Source: Zoroaster sp. YZ-2022 (taxonomy: Eukaryota; Echinodermata; Asteroidea; Forcipulatida; Zoroasteridae). From it: DNA of 64,000 bases. Shown in pieces: positions 24,601-33,600 of the stretch (its first letter is position 1; every line of letters starts with the position of its first letter). The stretch lies in NCBI GenBank assembly GCA_029582265.1, contig CM055831.1, positions 29,388,189-29,452,188 on the forward strand. The letters run 5' to 3'. Position numbers and translations under genes: made by a program. The notes under the pieces were generated by a model, which was given only the letters and a program-made list of their open reading frames with translations, was not told the origin of the DNA and did not search any database.

Positions 24601-27600
24601 TTCATTGGATACGTTAACGCATTCTGCTGAAGATCTGACGTCACGCTTCAAAGCTTGCGAGCGCTAGCTACCAGCCAAGGTCAAAGTTCAGCATTGGGAA
24701 AAATATGGCGGCTGCATGGCCAGGATCTGACGTAATTCACGCGCCTCTAGCTCAAAGCGTGACGTCAGATCTTCAGGCTAGGCAGGACACAGCAATGTGT
24801 GAACCACGCTGGGCTTCCCATATCCAGTTTAATCCACTCAATTAATTAATTATGTCTGAATCACATTAGCAAATTAGTTAAGCCAAACAACAACATGAAA
24901 TACATAGGTAGTGATGATTGATTGGTAATGATGATTCAAAGTTTAGAGGCTGACACACACGTCTTATACGGATAGAACTATAAAGCTTTTAATACAATAA
25001 ATGAAATGAGATTTCCACATTTTGTGATTTTGAAACATCAGTCTATTTTGTATTAACATTCAGCGTAAAATAAACTGTTTTTGTCAATTTTATTTGGATT
25101 TATTTTCACAAATTCTTTCCAATATATCAAATGGAAATACTCTTCAACTTCTAAACTTCACTTACAACGAAACGGTGTTAATATCAGCGGCGTAGCCACG
25201 GGGGGCCTGGGGAACGTTCCCCCACAAATTTCCAGTGCGCCCCCCCCCTCCCCCCCAGGTGCCCCCCCCCCCCACGAAAACTCCCGATAGTGCCCCCCCC
25301 AAAAAAAAAAAAAACAGAAAAGAAAAAGAAAAGGGGAAAAACCCATACCCCCTGGGCCCCCCACTGTAAAAAGCGGGTCTTTAAACAGTCGCTTGTTCCA
25401 AAACGTGATACAATCCATTCAAATTTCCCTATCCAGCAGACTTCTCAGCACGGTCCAATTTTCAAAATGGCAAACGCCCTGGGCCCCCCCCCCCCCCCCC
25501 CCCACTGAAAAAGTCCTGGCTACGCCGCTGGATCCACGTAATCAAACTGTTTTCAAATAGAACATTTCGTTTTTTGTTTGTTTTTAGCCTTGGGTTTTGG
25601 TGGACTGAATATTGCCACAGTGTTGTTGGTCAGACAGTTGGGGAACGTACTCCCGGTAAGCAAAGTTTAGATTGATGAAATTCTTGCATTGGGTAATCAA
25701 TGCCGGTTGATTAGGTGTTCGGGTATGTACCCGAAACACCTATTGTTTTTGTTCGGTTTTTTTTCTTCTTCTTTTTTTTCTTTTTCTTCTCCTTCTTCTC
25801 AACACATACTTCCAAACTTCACATGAACTTGAAACTTGGCATGTACTTAGAACTTAACAAGTAGATGAAACACGAGTTGTGAGTGACCCCAATTTGACCT
25901 AACTTCCTGTCCAAACCGGAAGTCAAAGTTTAATATTTAAAAAAAATCTAGTTTAATATTTTAAAAAATCATATCTCAACAACCACAAGAGGTACATTGG
26001 CATATTTTGTACCAGTGTGTAGATTGTTAATTGTTGAAAAATGTTTACACAAAGGTGACCCCAATTTGACCTTACTTCCTGTCAAAACCGGAAGTCAAAG
26101 TTTAATATTAAAAAAATCATATCCCAACAACCACAAGAGGTAAATTGAAATTTTTTGCACCATTGTACAGTTTGTGAATTGTCAAAAAATATTTACACAA
26201 AGGTGACCCTAATTTGACCTTACTTCCTGTCCAAACCGGAAGTCAAAATTAATATTTAAAAAAATCATATCTCAACAACCACAAGAGGTAAATTCACAAT
26301 TTTTGTACCATTGTACAGATCGTTAATTGTCAAAAAATATTTACAGAAAGATGACCCCAATTTGACCTTACTTCCTGTCCAAACCGGAAGTCAAAGTTTA
26401 ATGTTTAAAAAATTCATATATCAACAACCACAACGGGTAAATTCACAATTTTTGTACCATTGTACAGATCGTTAATTGTCAAAAAATATTTACAAAAAGA
26501 TGACCCCAATTTGACCTTACTTCCTGTCCAAACCGGAAGTCAAAGTTTAATATTTACAAAAATCCTATCTTAACAACCACAAGAGGTAAATTGACATTTT
26601 TTGCACCATTGTGTAGATTATTAATTGTTGAAACATATTTACACAAAGGTGACCCAAATTTGACCTTACTTCTTGTCCAAACCGGAAGTCAAAGTTTAAT
26701 ATTTAAAAAAATCATCTCAACAACCACAAGAGGTAAATTCACAGTTTTTGCACCATTGTACAGATTGTTAATTGTTTAAATATATTTACAAAAACATGAC
26801 CCCAATTTGACCTTTACTTCCTGTCCAAACCGGAAGTCAAAATTTAATATTAAAATTATTTCTAAATTCAGTATTGTATTGTATTCAAATAAACTTCTCG
26901 CGAGAACTTCAGCAGACGTTAACATTTGGCTTCTCCAACACTTCGAATTGATGACGTAACCATTTTTAACTTCAACCGAACACCTAGTTTTTGTTGTGAC
27001 AAAAACTTATATTTTATATTTTGCTCTTCTTACACCAACGTAATGTATGAAGCACTGTTGGGTTTTGCTCTTACACCAACGTAATGTATGAAGCACTGCT
27101 GGGGCAAAATCAAATCAACAAACATGTGTTGAAAGAATGAGTAAAATAAATTGTACTTCATGAAAAAATATGATTGCATCCAGTAAAGATTTTAAAGATA
27201 TATCACCCGTGTTTGGTCCGATTTGACCGCAAAAAATAGATCTAAATGTTGAATTGCTATTTTTCTGGAGTTAAGAAAGTTATAAGCAGCTTTCATTTGA
27301 GACACTGAACGAAAAAATCCGTCAAGGATTAGTACCAGTAAATTAAAAACTCAAATTAATAAAATGTTGGGTCACTGTTTTAATCCTCAGCTTGCACGAG
27401 GGCGTGTACAGATATCCGATTGGCGCGTTTTAAAATATCGCTGTTATATAGTTTCAGACATCTGCATTTATGTTTGTTCGTTTAATGACGATAGGCCTAT
27501 TATCTTTCAAAATTCGTTCGCTTTTAAAAAATTCTTTCTTTCTTTAAATCATCAATTCCAATAAATTCGACGGTCTTCTGCATTTCTGTTTGTGAGCCAT

Positions 27601-30600
27601 TACACAATATTCACAAGAGAGGGACTTTTAATCTGGGACGTCTGGATTACAGGTGCTCTAGCTGAGCTCGCCATATTTGATATTTTTTGAAATTGTATGT
27701 ATATACTATTAATAATAATAATGTGTGGACTTATATAGCGCACGTATCCACCAACTGAGTGGTGCTCAAGGCGCATTATATTATTACCCCTGCTCATAAG
27801 GCTCATAAATCATTCCTGAAACCATCTCAGCTCCCTGGGGAGTATACAGCTCAATTGCTGCCATTACAGCGCATATAGGGCTAATCAACCAACTCTGCCC
27901 TCACAGGTACCCATTTAACCCCTGGGTGGAGAGAAGCAATTATGGTTAAGTGTCTTGCTCAAGGACACAAGTGTCACGGCTGGGTTTCGAACCCACATTC
28001 TGCTGCTAACACCAGAACTTGAGTCCGGTAAGCTAGACCGCTCGGCCACGACACTCCACTCCACTATTGTTGCAATGTGATACAATTTGATACAATGACT
28101 TAATGTATTACTCATTATAATATTATAGAATAAATAATAAGTCATATTTATATAGCACATTACACCCATAGATAATATCCCAATGCGCTTTACCCCAGGA
28201 CACTGCTCCAATAATCATATAATCTTTCTCACCTCCTCCCTGGGGAGTATACAGCCCATTATGTGCAACCTTTTTGGGCACTACAGGGCTAATCAAACAC
28301 AATTACCACCTCTACTCTCACAGGTCAGTACCCATTTATACACCTCAGTGGGTGAAGAGAAGCGATTACAGTTAAGTGTCTTGCTCAAGGACACAAGTAA
28401 AGAAGGATTAATATAAAGGAATGAATACAAATGTACTTTTTATGATATTTTTAGGCTATTATTGGTATTGTCGGTATCACGAACGGCCCAGTCTGCGCTG
28501 TGTTCATTTTGGGTTTATTCTTCAGGCGAGCCAATTCAAAGGTACGGTATACAAGCATGGGTGTTAATCCCAGGATTGGGGGTATGTAGACCACTCCCAT
28601 TTCAAATGTACAGTATGCAAGCATGGGTGTTAATCCCAGGATTGGGGGTATGTAGACCACTCCCATTTCAAATGTACAGTATACAAGCATGGGTGTTAAT
28701 CCCAGCACGCAAGTATGCAAGCATGGATGTTAATCCCAGGATTGGGGGTATGTAAGCCCACTCCCATTTCAAATGTACAGTATGCGATATGCAAGCATGG
28801 GTGTCAATCCCGAGATTGGGGTATGTAAGCCCACTCCCAATTCAAAAGGTGCAGTATGCAAGCACGGGTGTTAATCCTGGGATTGTGGGTATGTAGCCCA
28901 CTCCCATTTGAAAGGTACAGTATACAAGCATGGGTGTTAATCCCGGGATTGGGGGTATGTAGCCCACTCCCAATTCAAAGGTACAGTACGCAAGCATGGG
29001 TGTTAATCCCGGGATTGGGGGTATATAGCCCACTCCCATTGTTTGGTCCAGGGGGATGGTCCGTACGTCCCCCAACCCACTTTTTGCGTCTATATAATAT
29101 TTGTATCTATTCATTTTTTTAAACATTTTATTAACGTTTGAAAAAGATTCAAACAATTTAGAAAAAACGGAAAACATTTATAAACAAATAATAAACATGA
29201 TTTAAAAATCAAAATGTTTCAATCCATACAATTTTAATTTTCAGTTCAAATGGGGATGGGGTGACGTTCAGGTGCGGTCATCAAAATTTGGGATAATCTT
29301 CATCTCCCCACCTTCGCGACAACAAATTTACGCACAATTAGACCAAAATGACGCCCTTGCATCCACATAGCTTAATTCTGATGCATTTTATATAGGCCTT
29401 TAATAAATACATAGGATTGATAAATCACAATCGTATGGGACAGTGACAATTGACCCAAAATTGGCACAGACTGGTTCAATACTTGTATTGAAAATCATCA
29501 TGTGTTCTCGTCAAAATATAACTTGAAATACAATTGTAAAAAATCCAAAAGAAATCAGAACATTGATTTTGTCTACCTTCCCCTAGTCTTCTAAACTTTA
29601 ATTTTAACGTATATTTATTATCAATGAAGAGAAAGCTTTCAATGTTTATTGCCCCATAATCAATAAACATGTTTATTACCCATAATCAATAAACATGTTT
29701 ATTGCCCATAATCAATGAACGTGTTTATATTACCCATAATCAATAAACATGTTTATTGCCCGTAATCAATAAACATATTTATTACCCATAATCAATAAAC
29801 GTGTTTCCCAACATTCGCCTGCTTAATACAGGGAACATTAATCGGCTTCGTAGTCGGGATAGCCGTAGGATTCTGGTTGTTCATTGGTTCTCTGTTCTAC
29901 CAGCCGCCTCCCCCAGATTTACCACTATCGACCGATCAATGTGATTATAATGTCACTGGTTCAATGACAAACACCTCAATGATGATAACGGTGATGTCAT
30001 CATTATCCAACATGTCTACAACGGTTATGCCTGATGTTCCTTCAAGGTATGTCATTGTTACTCCCCAACTACAGTATTGGCCCAACTGCAGTTGGGCCTA
30101 CAACGCTTCAACATTACAAAACTACAATTGGGTCTGTCACAACTACAGTTGGAACTGATTCTAAGTAGGGCGTGACATCATTACGAAATTCAAACTCAAC
30201 TTAATTACAAAACGTTCATGTTACAAACACAGTAAATTAAAATGTGTCCATTCGATTGAATTACATGTTGCTTAAAGGGACAATATCGTCATGATCAACA
30301 GGGCATGGAATCGGAGCGCTAGTTTTATATTAGCTCAGTGACTGCAAAATGATACCCACATCATTAAGGTCATATTACGTTGCTGCTGCATAAATGAGCC
30401 ATTAATTTTCAGTCATTGTGTTCATTTTAAACTAGGCCCCCCTGTTGAAAGTCTGCACTGATCGTGACGATATTGTCCCTTTAACCTAAAGAAACTAGTA
30501 CAATGGCTAAATTTGCAACAGTTGTGTTAATAGGCGAGTTGTACGGCTTTTACAATACTAGGTTGGTTAAAAGTATCCTAGAAAACAGAAAAAATATATA

Positions 30601-33600
30601 AACTTATCAGTGAATATTTTTCTGAAAAACTGTGAAAATTAATTGTCAGTTTCAGACTAAAGGAAACCCATCATGTGTCATAATTACTGACTGTCACGTA
30701 GCCTCTATGGGTGGCTCCCTTCGTGACAATGTAGAAAGTGAACATGTCTATTTGACCAGACAAAATTAAACGATCTCTATCACACTTCTTCAATGACTTA
30801 TATACAAATTTAATTCTTATTTTACTTAACCTTCACAAACTCCCGAATTCTATACAATTGCTAAAAGCGGAATATACAACCCCCAAAATGCTATGTGGAA
30901 TACAGAATTCCCAAAATACTATATGGAATACACAACTCCCAAAATGCTCAAAATGCTATATGGAATACACAATTCCCAAAATGCTATATGGAATACACAA
31001 TTCCCAAAATGCTCAAAATGTTATATGGAATACACAATTCCCAAAATGCTATATAAATATCACTGGTGGGATACACAACTCCCAAAATGCTATATGGAAT
31101 ACACAATTCCCAAAATGCTATATGGAATACACAATTCCCAAAATGCTCAAAATGCTATATGGAATACACAATTCCCAAAATGCTATATAAATATCACTGG
31201 TGGAATACACAACTCCCAAAATGCTCAAAATGCTATATGGAATACACAATTCCCAAAATGCTCAAAATGCTATATGGAATACACAATTCCCAAAATGCTA
31301 TAAAAATACTCCGGGCGGTGCAAAGTTCCATGTAGCTTGTTGCAAAATTCCAACAAAATGTTCCATTTTGAAATCACGTTTCTTCAAAAGATCCCCAGAA
31401 ATTACAGCAATAAGTTCTCCGGTAATGTTCTTGACCTCGGTCCTTCAAAAGATCTCCAGAATTGTGTTGTGAAGGAGAACGGTGTCCCCACCTACATTAG
31501 CCCCACATGCTGATTATGCCCAGGATGGACGCCATCTAAAATAATATTAAGAATAACCAAACTCTTTTCACTGTAGGAGTTTACAATATCTAGGTTCTTA
31601 GGAGACTTGGAACAAAGTGTTAATACTGTTCTCTAAATTTCATGAATTTCTAATTGTACATGTTCTATTAAATGAATTAAATTCAATACAAATATCCCCA
31701 TTTCTCTGCAATTATTTTGTTACTAAATATTTGATAAATTCTACAAAGATTTACCACTAAAATACCCAGTAAATAAATCAGTAATTATAACTTACGGTCA
31801 GGAAATGTTAAGTGGAACATACACGTACATGTATATATAAATGAGCATACACAGGGCTGTCTGTATACGATGTCGCCTGCCTGAAAGTTCTATAACAAGT
31901 GTCCTCCTGTTATCAATGCTACTGCCAAAAACCTGGTCCCACCCCAAAAAAATATGCTAGGAATTTCTTTACATGTGCTCCCAACCATGGCAAAAAAATG
32001 CACACACACACAATTGGAACAATAGCAGCACTTCTCACACCCACACTGACCTATTTGATTACTGCCCTCATGGGCCAACACTTTGATTCTAATGTTATTA
32101 ACTAATTTATTCAAACTTACTTTAGGCCAATCAAAATGAAGGTAAGTAAAATAAACACACTGTGAGGCCTTGTTAGAAAACTATTATCTTTACTGAAACT
32201 TATTACTTATTTACAGAACTAAAGGTCACTTGTGACACTGACGACCTAGTTAAAACGACAGATTTGTGCAGTGATGGGTGTGTTATCATGCACCCTCGTT
32301 TTGAGGATTTTTTACATTGTCTGTAAAGCCCGAACACACTTCAGACAATTAAAGACAACTGAAATGTCTATACAAATAAAGATAAACACGGTTGGTTAAA
32401 AGTATCCCATAAGACAACAGAAAATATATATAAACTTATCTATGAAAAATGTTCTGAAAAATTGTAAAAATAAATTGTCAGGCTAAATAAAACCCATCCA
32501 TGTGTCATAATTACTGATCTAGTTAAAACAAAAATTAATTGACAATAAAAGAGCACCTAATTGAAGATAGTGTACCCTACCACCTTACATGAAACTTGTA
32601 AAGTATTTTTCCAATCAGTGAAATTTTGTCAAATTATGAGAGTTTTAACTTTGACACTTTTTTTATTCCAAGCCAAAGGTTTAATTTATCACGTTATTTT
32701 ATATTTCTGTCCGTTAATACCACAGGTCGTTTGTGATTGAGTTGTACAATATCTCCCGACTTTGGTATCCCACTTTGTGCATACTTCTTGTTTTGGTTGT
32801 TGGTCTTATTGCCAGCCTGATATTTGATGGTAGGTATTATTATAAAAGCTTATTACAATTTCTACAGAAATACTTGGAGCAAGAGTCACCGTCAGCAACG
32901 TTTTGTAAATGTGCATATTATTGGTTAGATTTTTCTCTGAAATGAGAGCATTTCAAACGGAATAAATTTTCAAGACAATTTGTACTGAAGTTGCTCACAG
33001 GTATTGTAACCAAAAATCGGTCTAGAGATTTTTGCCCAATTTGTGTTCCATCATTTTTACGTTTCATTTATTTTTTGTTGTGTAGTTTTTGTTAGAGCTG
33101 GCTGTCCATAGCATTAGCTAGGTTGACCAATTTTTGAACCTAGATCTGCAAGTTATGTTATTCTTGTAAAACTACAAATGTTATATGTACGGCTTTTTCT
33201 TACTAGTTTCCAGTGCAATATGGGATTGGGTATTATTAGAGGTGCACACCTGTTGGCCTCCTCCCGTCACTGCCATCTATGCATAGCTTTAAATATATTT
33301 TCTTTTTGTTAAGGTCAATTATGTATATGATGTTGTAATTTTATGCCAGTGTTAAGTCGAATAAATAAAAAATTCATAAAAAAAGCAAGGTGGATTAATC
33401 CAAATAATAGCTACAGTAGGATAAGTACCTCATCCAATTAGGTAATTTTTGTAATTTATTATTTATTATTTAGGCCATTTACCTTCCGGTATTCTTCCTA
33501 GGCGCCCAGGAGATACAAAGTAATACAATACTATATAAAAATAAAAAAATATATAAAAAAAACTTAATATGGATACTACAGATAACTAAATACTTAGTGT

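Noticed and set aside
28451..29177. Several ~90-110-codon frames on both strands
   Set aside because: All derive from the 66-bp minisatellite; the plus-strand ones overlap exon 12 in the wrong frame.
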